Of a stretch of DNA of 15,676 nt, positions 7,099-14,478 are shown piece after piece. Below the pieces are notes generated by a model. That model had not been told where the DNA came from. It was given only the letters and a program-made list of their open reading frames with translations, and made no database searches. Origin of the DNA: an uncultured Lachnospiraceae bacterium (GTDB lineage Bacteria > Bacillota_A > Clostridia > Lachnospirales > Lachnospiraceae); NCBI GenBank assembly GCA_947564305.1, contig CANOBT010000128.1, positions 1-15,676 on the forward strand, read 5' to 3'. Position 1 is the first letter of the stretch. Each line of letters starts with the position of its first letter. A program made the position numbers and the translations under genes.

Positions 7099-8412
7099 CT
7101 ATTTCCCTCCCCGCAGTATAACATTGGCGCAGAATATCCCGTTCCCGTAAAGGAATCGGCTATAGCCACCGTTTTTTTCTGCAATATGGCGTACCGATTG
7201 AAGGCCTATGCCTTCGCCGCGGCGTTTGGAAGAGAGGAACACACCATCTTTCTCTTTAATCTCACCATTAAAGGCATTTTCTACAGACAGCAAGACCATA
7301 TGATTGGAATGCAGGTGAGCCTGTACCTTGACCTGCCTTTTTTCAGGATCAATTTTGATGCTTGCTTCCAGTGCATTTTCAAGGAGATTGGAGAGTACGA
7401 GGCATAAGTCGATTTCCGGTACCGGAAGCCTATGGGGAAGGTCAAGCTCAAAAGTAAATGGAATATCCTGTTTTCGATATAGGAGCCCATAGTGGCCGGC
7501 TACGCTGTCCACTGCTGTGTTATCACACAGGCCGAGTTCCGCATCCGGAAGGCTGTCCTGTGCGTCTGCTAGGTATTTCGTTAAGCTGTCCCACGCTTCC
7601 TGCGCGGCAAGGGTTTGTAAGGTATTGAAGTGGTGGCGCATATCATGGCGAGCTTCACGGGTCTGTGCAATGGCAGTACGGAGGCTGTCGTACCGCGTCT
7701 GCTGCATGGAGAGGAATTGATTCTCCTGACGGAGCTGGTTGTTACGATTTAAGCTGGATGCCATGAGGTAGAAAAGCGCATAGAATAAAAGGAGCAGTAA
7801 CAAGAGCACCAGGCTAAAGAGGATATAAAGCTGACGGAGTCGCCCCTGTTCCAAAATGTCTGGGTCCCTTGGTATCATGGCAAGGTTCAGACCGATAAAT
7901 AAAAGCGGCAGAGCCCAAAAGACATACCAGGTTTGGGCAAAGGCTTCCTGCTCTAAGAGTTTCCTTACAGCATGGGTGGCAGGATACCATAATGCTGTTA
8001 CAGATGCGCAGCATATCAGGAACCAGAATATAGCTGCACGCAATGGAAGAGGCGGTGCAGACTCTCCGGGGCAAATGATACTGGTTACACCAATGGCAGT
8101 ACTGCCCAAGCAGGAAAAAGTGCCGCATATGGCAAGAAAAACGCTGACAGATTTCCAACGCGTGATTTTAAGAGTGCAGATATAGAAGATACCCATTATG
8201 GCAGCAGCAGGAAAGAATAAAAAGATAATTTTGAAATGAAAAAAGTAGCTTACAGCACCACCTGTAAGACAGAGGAGGATGGTTAGCGGAACCGTTATCG
8301 CTGTCAGTTTCGCAGGATGTATCCGCAGATATTGCTGCATGGGTAAGTAGGCAAGCAGCATGCCTGGCAGAAAAATCATAAGTTCCAGTGTAGGGATAAG
8401 GAATTCCATCAT
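7099..8412 (-). CDS. GHKL-type sensor histidine kinase, AgrC-like
   Basis: This is a 437-residue membrane kinase. Residues 1-220 contain six or so hydrophobic helices, including a poly-Leu helix near 198-216. A coiled linker (220-250) precedes the phosphoacceptor motif REARHDMRHHF, with His256. The N-box is LSNLLENALEAS (Asn342/Asn346) and the G-box GEGIGL (399-404), with no classical F-box, as in the AgrC/GHKL group. It should phosphorylate the LytTR regulator encoded just upstream. The start could be either of two adjacent ATG codons (8412 or 8409); AGGAGG lies a few bases before them. Only 3 nt separate it from the regulator gene, so the two form one operon. No peptide-signal gene of agrB/agrD type is present, so the input signal is unknown. 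Confidence 0.93.
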   Translation of the reverse strand: MMEFLIPTLELMIFLPGMLLAYLPMQQYLRIHPAKLTAITVPLTILLCLTGGAVSYFFHFKIIFLFFPAAAIMGIFYICTLKITRWKSVSVFLAICGTFSCLGSTAIGVTSIICPGESAPPLPLRAAIFWFLICCASVTALWYPATHAVRKLLEQEAFAQTWYVFWALPLLFIGLNLAMIPRDPDILEQGRLRQLYILFSLVLLLLLLLFYALFYLMASSLNRNNQLRQENQFLSMQQTRYDSLRTAIAQTREARHDMRHHFNTLQTLAAQEAWDSLTKYLADAQDSLPDAELGLCDNTAVDSVAGHYGLLYRKQDIPFTFELDLPHRLPVPEIDLCLVLSNLLENALEASIKIDPEKRQVKVQAHLHSNHMVLLSVENAFNGEIKEKDGVFLSSKRRGEGIGLQSVRHIAEKNGGYSRFLYGNGIFCANVILRGGK

Positions 8413-8415
8413 GCT

Positions 8416-9129
8416 TTAAGTCCTCCTTCCAAAAAGAAAGTCACCGAAAGCCAACCGTGCAGATTTGGCATGGTTGCGGCTGACGGGGATTCGCTTTCCA
8501 TTTTTCAGTATAAAATCAATGCCGTCAAAATCTTCCACATGTTCCAGATTGACAATGATGCCGCGATAGCATACGAAGAAACGTCCGTCCGTAAGATTGG
8601 CGGTAAACTCATGAAATGTCTGACGTGTTATAATTTTTTCTCCGCTTGTCCGGTGAATGTGTATCTGGTGCTGAAAATGCTCAGCATAGAGAATCTCCCG
8701 AAAACGGAGACGGATTGTTCCGCCAATAGCTTTCAGTTCGATATATCTGTCTTGTGAGGGAAGCAGTTTTGCGATTTCGTCAAACAGGGCAGTAAGCTCA
8801 TCGTCTGTATATGGCTTTACCAGATAGTGGAATGCTCGGACACGAAAACCATCCAGGGCATGATCTGTGGACGTGGTGGTGAAGATCAGCAGGCAGTCCG
8901 TATCGAAGCGGCGTAGAGCTTTGGCTGTATCTACCCCATTCTCATTTTGCATATAAATATCAAGGAATACCAGATCAAACTTTTCTATTTGGGCAGCAAA
9001 AAGGAAGGCAGCACCGGATGCAAAATCAAAAATTCTGGCATCAAGGGAAATTCGGTTAAGCTGTGAACTCAGCCTGCCCTTTAAGATTTCCCGTTCTGAT
9101 GCAATATCTTCTATAATGGCAATCCGCAT
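8416..9129 (-). CDS. LytTR-family response regulator, AgrA-like
   Basis: A 237-residue transcription regulator. The receiver domain (1-120) has acidic residues Glu7/Asp8, the phosphoacceptor Asp57 in LVFLDIYM, Thr84-86 and Lys105 in YLVKP. A LytTR DNA-binding domain follows (about 135-237), containing ILYAEHFQHQIHIH and FFVCYRGIIVNLEHV. I place the start at the ATG at 9129: the longer frame beginning with GTG at 9147 would translate through the AAGGAGG that serves as ribosome binding site for 9129. It pairs with the downstream GHKL kinase. LytTR regulators bind paired direct repeats, and a candidate pair lies at 9268-9297. Confidence 0.93.
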   Translation of the reverse strand: MRIAIIEDIASEREILKGRLSSQLNRISLDARIFDFASGAAFLFAAQIEKFDLVFLDIYMQNENGVDTAKALRRFDTDCLLIFTTTSTDHALDGFRVRAFHYLVKPYTDDELTALFDEIAKLLPSQDRYIELKAIGGTIRLRFREILYAEHFQHQIHIHRTSGEKIITRQTFHEFTANLTDGRFFVCYRGIIVNLEHVEDFDGIDFILKNGKRIPVSRNHAKSARLAFGDFLFGRRT

Positions 9130-9157
9130 GGAAATGCCCTCCTTCACTCAATAGTTG

Positions 9158-9208
9158 CTGCTGTTTACAGCAGGCCATGAATTGTATTTAATATTCCATA
9201 CTATATCA
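9158..9208 (-). promoter_or_regulatory. Candidate promoter and leader hairpin of the LytTR operon
   Basis: On the minus strand TGATATAGT (9208-9200) fits an extended -10 element, TG-n-TATAGT; no convincing -35 is seen. Between it and the start codon, CTGCTG (9158-9163) and CAGCAG (9168-9173) form a 6-bp hairpin with a 4-nt loop in the predicted leader. Confidence 0.35.
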
Positions 9209-9267
9209 TAGCATAAGATGATAGAAAAAATAGGATTTTCAAGGTACAGCTTGTGTCGTTTTTTTAC

Positions 9268-9297
9268 AATTCGTGCATACTTATGGAAAAAATTCGT
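9268..9297. promoter_or_regulatory. Paired AATTCGT repeats, possible LytTR binding site
   Basis: AATTCGT occurs at 9268-9274 and again at 9291-9297 in the same orientation, 23 bp apart (about two helical turns). LytTR regulators such as AgrA bind short direct repeats about two turns apart. The pair lies between the regulator operon and the divergent gene at 9475, so it could control either. The AT-rich setting makes chance a real alternative. Confidence 0.3.
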
Positions 9298-9361
9298 ATA
9301 TTTTAAGCAAATACTTTCTAGGACTCTGGTAAAATCTTTTGCCGGAAAATGCGGATTTATA

Positions 9362-9390
9362 TTGCTTATCGTAATAAGATTCGATAAAAT
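9362..9390 (+). promoter_or_regulatory. Candidate promoter for the 9475 gene
   Basis: TTGCTT at 9362-9367 and TAAAAT at 9385-9390 are 17 bp apart, an acceptable sigma-A-type spacing with a modest -35 match. The gene it would serve starts at 9475, leaving a leader of about 75 nt. Confidence 0.4.
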
Positions 9391-9474
9391 ATTAGAAACG
9401 TATTGGCTGTGGGATTGAATAATGAGATGAAAAAGCAATTTCCGGAATTGTAGAAGGGCAGGGGAGAAAATACC

Positions 9475-9939
9475 ATGAATGAAATAATATTTTACGGACT
9501 ATCATCTGAGGAAGAGAAGAAGCGGGTTCTGGCGCAGCTTCAGATTGCCGCATGGATGGGGCTGATTTCTTCCTCGAATCTGGATGCAGTGGAAGAGCGA
9601 AGAAAGCAGAAAAACGAGGAGATAGACAGGCAGCTTGCAAAAGGAGAAGTGGTATTTGGCCTGACACATTATTCACCTGCTATGTATCTGCAGTATGAAC
9701 TGACTCGCTTTAAATTGGAGTATACGGTTTATACGGGAAAACAGGTAGGGAACTATCCTTATCGGGAAATCACAGAGGCGCAAAAACAGGTTTTTTATGA
9801 GGAAAATCGGGATTTATTTACCAGATATTTTGGTGACAGCTTTGAATACAGGGAAGTGAGCATGATCATTGAAAAGAGATTGAGAGAACAGGAGTATGAA
9901 GATTTGATTTGCGAGCTATGTGATGTGACGGCAGTGTAA
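9475..9939 (+). CDS. Small hypothetical protein, 154 residues
   Basis: I do not recognise a family. The protein begins MNEIIFYGLSSEEEKKRVL, has no signal peptide or membrane segment, and is largely helical and charged. The C-terminal half (ITEAQKQVFYEENRDLFTRY, then SMIIEKRLREQEYEDLI) has the flavour of the helical arm of SurA-like peptidyl-prolyl isomerases, but the isomerase domain itself is absent, so I make no functional claim. A purine-rich GGGGAG lies about 8 nt before the ATG. It reads in the same direction as the MgtC gene 100 nt downstream and may share a transcript with it and the beta-helix gene, since no terminator is visible between them. Confidence 0.7.
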   Translation: MNEIIFYGLSSEEEKKRVLAQLQIAAWMGLISSSNLDAVEERRKQKNEEIDRQLAKGEVVFGLTHYSPAMYLQYELTRFKLEYTVYTGKQVGNYPYREITEAQKQVFYEENRDLFTRYFGDSFEYREVSMIIEKRLREQEYEDLICELCDVTAV

Positions 9940-9960
9940 AGTATCGTATGAAAAAAGATG

Positions 9961-10006
9961 CGGGTAAGCAGGCAATTAATCTCCAAGGCAGATTGGTTAC
10001 AAATGA
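9961..10006 (+). repeat. Short dispersed repeat, copy 1 (upstream of the MgtC gene)
   Basis: The core AATCTCCAAGGCAGATTGG (9978-9996) and its flanks match 12903-12949 upstream of the MATE gene. The last 29 bases agree at 25 positions with one single-base indel, and similarity extends weakly leftward through GGGTAAGCAGG. Both copies lie just before a membrane-protein gene. Confidence 0.45.
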
Positions 10007-10046
10007 TGGAGAAAAATGGTGAAAACGGAATAGGAGGATGGGGATA

Positions 10047-10754
10047 TTGGGAATCATGATGGAATATCTGCGTGATTTGAATTTTGTATCAATAATGCTT
10101 CGAATTATTCTGTCCGTTCTTATAGGAGGAGTTCTTGGCATCGAGCGGGGAACAAAGAACCGCCCTGCAGGACTTCGGACGTATATTCTTGTGTGCCTGG
10201 GTTCTGCCCTGGTGATGATGACAAACCAGTATGTATATATTACATACCAGACTGGCGATCCGGTGCGTCTGGGGGCGCAGGTCATCAGCGGGATCGGTTT
10301 TCTAGGTGCAGGAACCATTGTATTGACCGGAAGAAATAAGATTATGGGAATCACCACTGCGGCAGGGCTTTGGACAGCGGCTTGCTGTGGTCTGGCAATT
10401 GGAATTGGATTTTATGAGGGTGCGGTTTTAGGCGGTCTGGCCATTGCATTCACCGTGTCTGGTCTGTTAAGGTTTGATATCTGGATTCGAAAAAAATCGA
10501 GATATCTGGATTTGTATATTGAATACAATGTGGAAAAAGGTGCCTTTGGCGAATTTCTGCAGTATGCCAAAGAGCATCAGATGGAGGTAGGGAACATTCG
10601 GGTAAATAAAGGGTTCTTCGGGTATGAACGAGATGGAAAGCCTAGGACGCTCAGCTATACAGTGACAGTTTCCAGCCAGACACATCGTACCCATGCGGAG
10701 ATTATTGAAGTGCTGGCTCATGAGAAAGGAGTACAGTTTATTGAGGAACTGTAA
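10047..10754 (+). CDS. MgtC/SapB-family inner membrane protein
   Basis: The N-terminal half has about five hydrophobic helices with family signatures: GGVLGIERGTKNRPAGLRTY, SGIGFLGAGTIVL and GITTAAGLWTAA. The C-terminal third (from about residue 150) is a soluble, ACT-like domain. MgtC proteins are linked to growth in low magnesium and to virulence or envelope stress in some species; many family members are uncharacterised, so the exact role here is open. The start is ambiguous. The ATG at 10038 directly abuts AGGAGG (10032-10037), which is too close. The TTG at 10047 has ideal spacing (9 nt), and ATGs at 10056 and 10059 would also leave an intact first helix. It is probably cotranscribed with the beta-helix gene 7 nt downstream. 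Confidence 0.92.
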   Translation: MGIMMEYLRDLNFVSIMLRIILSVLIGGVLGIERGTKNRPAGLRTYILVCLGSALVMMTNQYVYITYQTGDPVRLGAQVISGIGFLGAGTIVLTGRNKIMGITTAAGLWTAACCGLAIGIGFYEGAVLGGLAIAFTVSGLLRFDIWIRKKSRYLDLYIEYNVEKGAFGEFLQYAKEHQMEVGNIRVNKGFFGYERDGKPRTLSYTVTVSSQTHRTHAEIIEVLAHEKGVQFIEEL

Positions 10755-10761
10755 AAAAGAT

Positions 10762-12045
10762 ATGATGAGAACATTATCCAGGAGTTATTATGTTAGTTCA
10801 GTAAATGGAGATGACAAGAACGACGGGAGCAGGGAGAAACCTTTGGCGACGCTTTTGGCAATCAATCAGATACAACTGCAGCCAGGGGACCAGGTGCTCT
10901 TGGAAAGAGGTTCTGTATTCCGTGGGCAGTTTCTGCATCTGTCGGCATGTGGAACCGTAAAAGAACCGATTTTGATTGGAGCTTATGGAGATGGGCAACT
11001 TCCGAGAATTGAAGCCATGGGACAAGGAATCTGGTATCAGGATTATGGGACAGAATTGGATTCGCCGACACATACCAGGGCGGGCTATGTTTCTTCCGCA
11101 GTACTTCTCTATGACTGTGCTTATCTTACCGTACAGGACATTGCCATAACCAATCAAGGGGAGATAACAGGGGAATGTTATGAGGCTCCCCACAAAATGA
11201 ATCGTACCGGTGTTGCGGTGGTGGCAAAAAACAGGGGAACTTTGCGGGAGCTCCATCTCGCAGGATTGGAGATACGAGACGTCAATGGAAATGTTTATGA
11301 CAAGCATATGAACAATGGCGGGATTTATTTTACCTGTCTGAGACCAGACAAAGAGGAAGTGACAGGCGCTGCCAGGTATGAAGGGGTCAGTGTTACGGGA
11401 TGTCTGGTACAGCGGGTGAGCCGCTGGGGAATTGCTGTCGGTTACAGTTATAAATGTAAGGAATTTATGAAGGCGGAACTGGAGGAAGAACTTTTTGAAA
11501 AGTATGGACATCGGAACATCCAGATTGCGGATAATTATGTGAAAGAGGCAGGAGGGGACGGCATTACGGTCATGTATGCCCTGCGGCCTCTGGTGGAGCA
11601 TAATACGGCGGATTCCTGTGCGGGTGAGATGAACGACCGTGTTTACAAATATCCTCTGGAACGTATGGGAAAGGTTGCAGCGGGAATCTGGCCGTGGAAA
11701 TGCAAGGATGCCTTATTTCAATATAATGAGGTGGTGGACACCCGGCTCAATCAGGATGGCATGGCTTGGGATGCGGATTCCGGTGACGGGACCATTTATC
11801 AATATAATTACAGCCGGTTAAATGAAGGCGGATGTGTGATGTTTTGCCTGGAGGAGGCGGTCCACAATACGTTTCGCTATAATGTAAGCCAGGATGATCT
11901 GGGGGGAACCATCAGTCCGTCCATGAATCCGGATGCTTATCTCCATCATAATACTTTTATTAAGAGAAAAGGCGTTCCATTTGTAAGAGAACGAATGGAC
12001 GGGGGCAAGTTTGTGGAAGAGGAGAATGTGATTCGGGAAATATAA
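10762..12045 (+). CDS. Right-handed parallel beta-helix protein, probable cytosolic carbohydrate-active enzyme
   Basis: The 427-residue protein starts with RSYYVSSVNGDDKNDGSREK, the N-terminal cap common to secreted and cytosolic beta-helix enzymes. Repeating coil signatures follow: YLTVQDIAITNQG, VSVTGCLVQRVSRWGIAVG, IQIADNYVKEAGGDGITVMY and IYQYNYSRLNEGGCVMF. This fold is shared by polysaccharide lyases and several glycoside hydrolase families, and I cannot assign one. There is no signal peptide or membrane anchor, so it should act inside the cell on imported oligosaccharides, if it is an enzyme. The frame is open from 10693 within the MgtC gene, but homology begins after the ATG codons at 10762/10765. 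GAGGAA at 10743-10748 is the nearest ribosome-binding-like sequence, with long spacing, so translation may be coupled to the upstream gene. Confidence 0.85.
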   Translation: MMRTLSRSYYVSSVNGDDKNDGSREKPLATLLAINQIQLQPGDQVLLERGSVFRGQFLHLSACGTVKEPILIGAYGDGQLPRIEAMGQGIWYQDYGTELDSPTHTRAGYVSSAVLLYDCAYLTVQDIAITNQGEITGECYEAPHKMNRTGVAVVAKNRGTLRELHLAGLEIRDVNGNVYDKHMNNGGIYFTCLRPDKEEVTGAARYEGVSVTGCLVQRVSRWGIAVGYSYKCKEFMKAELEEELFEKYGHRNIQIADNYVKEAGGDGITVMYALRPLVEHNTADSCAGEMNDRVYKYPLERMGKVAAGIWPWKCKDALFQYNEVVDTRLNQDGMAWDADSGDGTIYQYNYSRLNEGGCVMFCLEEAVHNTFRYNVSQDDLGGTISPSMNPDAYLHHNTFIKRKGVPFVRERMDGGKFVEEENVIREI

Positions 12046-12107
12046 AGTTTCTCCAATATACGTCTGTTGTGGATGGATTTTGTGTGATAATGGGAATTTT
12101 GATAAAC

Positions 12108-12133
12108 AGAGAGCTCTACTGAGGAGCTCTCTT
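12108..12133. terminator. Possible bidirectional terminator between convergent genes
   Basis: AGAGAGCTC (12108-12116) pairs perfectly with GAGCTCTCT (12124-12132) across a 7-nt loop. The stop codon of the minus-strand PfpI-like gene sits at the loop edge, so the hairpin overlaps that gene's last codons. The T-tracts on both sides are poor, so efficiency is uncertain. Confidence 0.5.
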
Positions 12134-12634
12134 GTGATATTTCCAGAAATCAATGGTTTCCTGCAGGTCGGCTTCATCCTCAAAAAGGTCCAATTCTTTT
12201 GCAATTTCGATTGCAAAATCTACATAAGCATTTGGTAAGGCAGTGACTACATGACGGTCGTTTACAATATCCAGATCAGTGGAGTGTGTTGATTTTATTC
12301 CAGTTAGTATCCCGGCATGGTCCAGCAGTTCTGTACCGCCGCAGATTCCGCCGATCAGGACCTGCCTTTGTTTCAGCTTCTGTAGGTAGACTTTCGTTTC
12401 GTATGTATCAATATGGGAAATATCTCCGCCTGGGATAATGAAACTTCGTATTTTCTCAGGGTTGACATCCTTTAATGACATATCTACATTTACAGAATAC
12501 CCTTCCGCTGCTTGGATGGGGTTTCCGTCCAGAGAGCAAAAAATCATTTCGCACTCAGTCAGACTCATAAAATAATTCAAAATAGCAATTTCATAAAAAC
12601 AGCTTGTATTGTATAAAAGAAAAACATCTTTCAT
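12116..12634 (-). CDS. DJ-1/PfpI-family protein
   Basis: A 172-residue single-domain protein with the Rossmann-like DJ-1/PfpI fold. The nucleophile elbow is IGGICGGTELL with Cys98, and Glu15 in CFYEIAIL is placed like the conserved glutamate that polarises this cysteine. FIIPGG (65-70) is another family strand-loop. Members include chaperones, deglycases, amidases and glutamine-amidotransferase-like regulators, so the reaction cannot be told from sequence. No DNA-binding domain is attached. The start is supported by TTAGGAGG a few bases before the ATG, and a good promoter lies at 12683-12711. It stands alone, converging on the beta-helix gene and diverging from the MATE gene. Confidence 0.9.
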   Translation of the reverse strand: MKDVFLLYNTSCFYEIAILNYFMSLTECEMIFCSLDGNPIQAAEGYSVNVDMSLKDVNPEKIRSFIIPGGDISHIDTYETKVYLQKLKQRQVLIGGICGGTELLDHAGILTGIKSTHSTDLDIVNDRHVVTALPNAYVDFAIEIAKELDLFEDEADLQETIDFWKYHKRAPQ

Positions 12635-12682
12635 GTTGTGGCCTCCTAACTTGAAAAAGTTTAGATTGATTATATGCTATTT

Positions 12683-12711
12683 ATTATAGAAAAAGTGATG
12701 TGAAATAGCAA
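12683..12711 (-). promoter_or_regulatory. Promoter of the PfpI-like gene
   Basis: On the minus strand TTGCTA (12711-12706) and TATAAT (12688-12683) are separated by 17 bp, giving a full -10 and a 4/6 -35. The start codon at 12634 is about 45 nt downstream of the expected transcription start. Confidence 0.6.
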
Positions 12712-12744
12712 TGTATTCCCTGTATTTTTGTAGCAAAATTGCAA

Positions 12745-12774
12745 TTGACATAAAAGCATAACCCTGCATATAAT
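12745..12774 (+). promoter_or_regulatory. Near-consensus sigma-A promoter of the MATE gene
   Basis: TTGACA (12745-12750) and TATAAT (12769-12774) both match the consensus perfectly, with an 18-bp spacer. Transcription should begin near 12781, about 180 nt before the MATE start codon. A promoter this strong in front of a transporter suggests control after initiation or by a repressor. Confidence 0.8.
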
Positions 12775-12780
12775 GATAAT

Positions 12781-12961
12781 AACAAGCAGATAACAAAAAA
12801 GTGATATAGAAAACCTGCCAGCGGCAGGTTTTCTATATGCCAAAATATCTGGAGAACAAACTTAGTAGTAAGATTTCTAAAAGGGAGAGCTTACACAGAT
12901 TACGGGAAAGCCGGTAAGAAATCTGCAAAGCAGATTGGCTGCAAAATGAAAGAAGGAAGTT
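12781..12961 (+). promoter_or_regulatory. Structured leader of the MATE gene, candidate attenuator or riboregulator
   Basis: The leader opens with a perfect 16-bp inverted repeat, ATATAGAAAACCTGCC at 12804-12819 and its complement at 12823-12838, with a 3-nt loop. Further on, AATCTG(C) at 12920-12926 can pair either with CAGATT at 12896-12901 or with GCAGATT at 12930-12936, so two exclusive hairpins are possible. The ribosome binding site AAGGAAG is at 12953-12959. I could not match it to a named riboswitch class. The first palindrome is DNA-symmetric and could instead be a repressor operator. Confidence 0.5.
12903..12949 (+). repeat. Short dispersed repeat, copy 2 (in the MATE leader)
   Basis: This matches 9961-10006 upstream of the MgtC gene; the shared core includes GCAGATTGG. 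This copy forms a perfect AATCTGC-AAA-GCAGATT hairpin, while the other copy pairs less well. See the MATE leader entry for the alternative pairing. Confidence 0.45.
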
Positions 12962-14314
12962 ATGAAAAGCATAAACAAAAATCAATTATTATTTGATAAT
13001 AAGGAACTGGTAGTTTTAATCATTCCGTTGGTTATCGAGCAATTACTGGCAGTGCTTGTCGGTATGGCAGATTCGATTATGATTGCCAGTGTCGGGGAGG
13101 CGGCTGTGTCGGGAGTATCTCTGGTAGACCAGATCATGGTTCTGCTTATCAATATATTTTCAGCGCTTGCTACAGGCGGAGCGGTGATTGCCGGACAGTA
13201 TCTGGGACATAAAAGGAAGGAATCAGCATGTGAGTCAGCGAATCAACTGGTCTGGTTCGTTACATTATGTGCGATTGTGATTACAGTAATCGTGTATGCG
13301 GGGAAATATGTCATTTTGCACGGTGTGTTTGGACAGATTGAGGCAGATGTCATGCACCATGCGGATGTATATCTGATGATTGTGGCCATGTCAATTCCAT
13401 TTATCGCCATGTACAACGCAGGGGCAGCAGTCTTTCGCACGATGGGAAATTCCAAGGTTTCTATGGGGGTATCCATTATCATGAATATCATCAATGTGGG
13501 CGGAAATGCTATTCTGATTTATGGGCTTCACATGGGAACGGAAGGTGTTGCAATCCCGACGCTGGTATCAAGAATGGTGGCAGCAGTGATTATCATTGTA
13601 CTGCTGTGCAACCAAAATCAGGAGATTCATATAAAAAGAACATGGCGTTATCGGATGAACTGGGGGCATGTAAAGAAAATTTTAATGGTCGGGGTGCCGA
13701 ACGGCTTGGAAAACAGCATGTTCCAATTAGGGAAGATTCTGGTATTAAGTTTGGTATCCTCTTTTGGAACCTATGCGATTGCAGCAAATGCCGTGGGAAA
13801 TGCGATTGCAATGTTCCAGATTCTTCCGGGAATAGCGATTAACCTGTCTGTTACGACTGTCATTTCCAGATGCGTCGGGGCGGGAGATTATGAGCAGGTA
13901 CGGTATTACAATAAGAAACTGATATTGATTACACATGCCGGAATGGCAGTTATGAGTCTGTGTGTGTTTGCATTCCTCCCGTTGATTTTACGCGCATATC
14001 ATCTGTCGGATGTGACAGCAGAGGCGACCCGGCAGATTATCTATTTCCACGGAATCAGTGCGATTTTAATCTGGCCATCCTCATTTACATTGCCGACGAC
14101 CTTCCGGGCTTCCGGAGATGTGAAAGCGTGTATGTACATTTCCATGATTTCGATGTGGGTATTTCGTGTGGCGTTCAGTTTCCTGTTGGGAAAATATATG
14201 CGGATGGGCGTATTTGGTATCTGGGTGGCAATGGTGATTGACTGGGCGTTTCGTGCAGTTTGCTTTTGGATTCGATATTTTAAGGGGCATTGGAGAAGGA
14301 AGGCTTTGGTGTGA
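12962..14314 (+). CDS. MATE-family multidrug/cation antiporter
   Basis: The 450-residue protein has about twelve hydrophobic helices in two homologous halves. It carries MATE signatures such as IIPLVIEQLLAVLVGMADSI near residues 25-45 and ALATGGAVIAGQYLG near 70-84. The second half includes GVPNGLENSMFQLGK (about 244-258), which corresponds to the repeat of the N-terminal pattern. MATE transporters export organic cations, dyes, drugs or metabolites using Na+ or H+ gradients; the substrate is not predictable here. It is a monocistronic gene with a strong promoter, a long structured leader (12781-12961) and its own terminator. Length and start (AAGGAAG three bases before the ATG) fit the family. 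Confidence 0.95.
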   Translation: MKSINKNQLLFDNKELVVLIIPLVIEQLLAVLVGMADSIMIASVGEAAVSGVSLVDQIMVLLINIFSALATGGAVIAGQYLGHKRKESACESANQLVWFVTLCAIVITVIVYAGKYVILHGVFGQIEADVMHHADVYLMIVAMSIPFIAMYNAGAAVFRTMGNSKVSMGVSIIMNIINVGGNAILIYGLHMGTEGVAIPTLVSRMVAAVIIIVLLCNQNQEIHIKRTWRYRMNWGHVKKILMVGVPNGLENSMFQLGKILVLSLVSSFGTYAIAANAVGNAIAMFQILPGIAINLSVTTVISRCVGAGDYEQVRYYNKKLILITHAGMAVMSLCVFAFLPLILRAYHLSDVTAEATRQIIYFHGISAILIWPSSFTLPTTFRASGDVKACMYISMISMWVFRVAFSFLLGKYMRMGVFGIWVAMVIDWAFRAVCFWIRYFKGHWRRKALV

Positions 14315-14328
14315 GAAGCGAGTGAGGG

Positions 14329-14385
14329 AAGCTTTGTTACAGTACACAGCAAAGAAAGTTGTGCACTGTAACGAGGCTTTTATTA
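14329..14385 (+). terminator. Rho-independent terminator of the MATE gene
   Basis: GTTACAGTACAC (14336-14347) pairs with GTGCACTGTAAC (14361-14372) with one internal mismatch. The stem is extended by AAGC/GGCTT on the outside and followed by TTTTATT. It lies 20 nt past the MATE stop. Confidence 0.8.
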
Positions 14386-14478
14386 TATGGAATCATGTTC
14401 TAAAGTATTGAATTACCTTACTGTGTGAAATATAATAATAGCTATAAATGAGCAAATTTAAAAAATTGCACAATGAAC

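Noticed and set aside
9148..9438. 96-codon open frame on the minus strand just upstream of the response regulator
   Set aside because: It starts at a TTG without a ribosome binding site, has AT-driven composition, matches no family I know, and covers the regulator's probable promoter and leader.
10798..11601. 267-codon open frame on the minus strand
   Set aside because: It lies wholly opposite the beta-helix gene, whose protein pattern is unmistakable; the antisense frame has no start signal and no recognisable protein features.
12781..12961. Known riboswitch (guanidine, cobalamin, THF or c-di-GMP) ahead of the MATE gene
   Set aside because: I looked for the conserved cores of these classes and did not find them; only generic hairpins are supported.
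14395..14478. Left terminal inverted repeat of the IS4-type element
   Set aside because: No segment here convincingly matches the reverse complement of 15565-15676, and the other IS end may lie outside the window.
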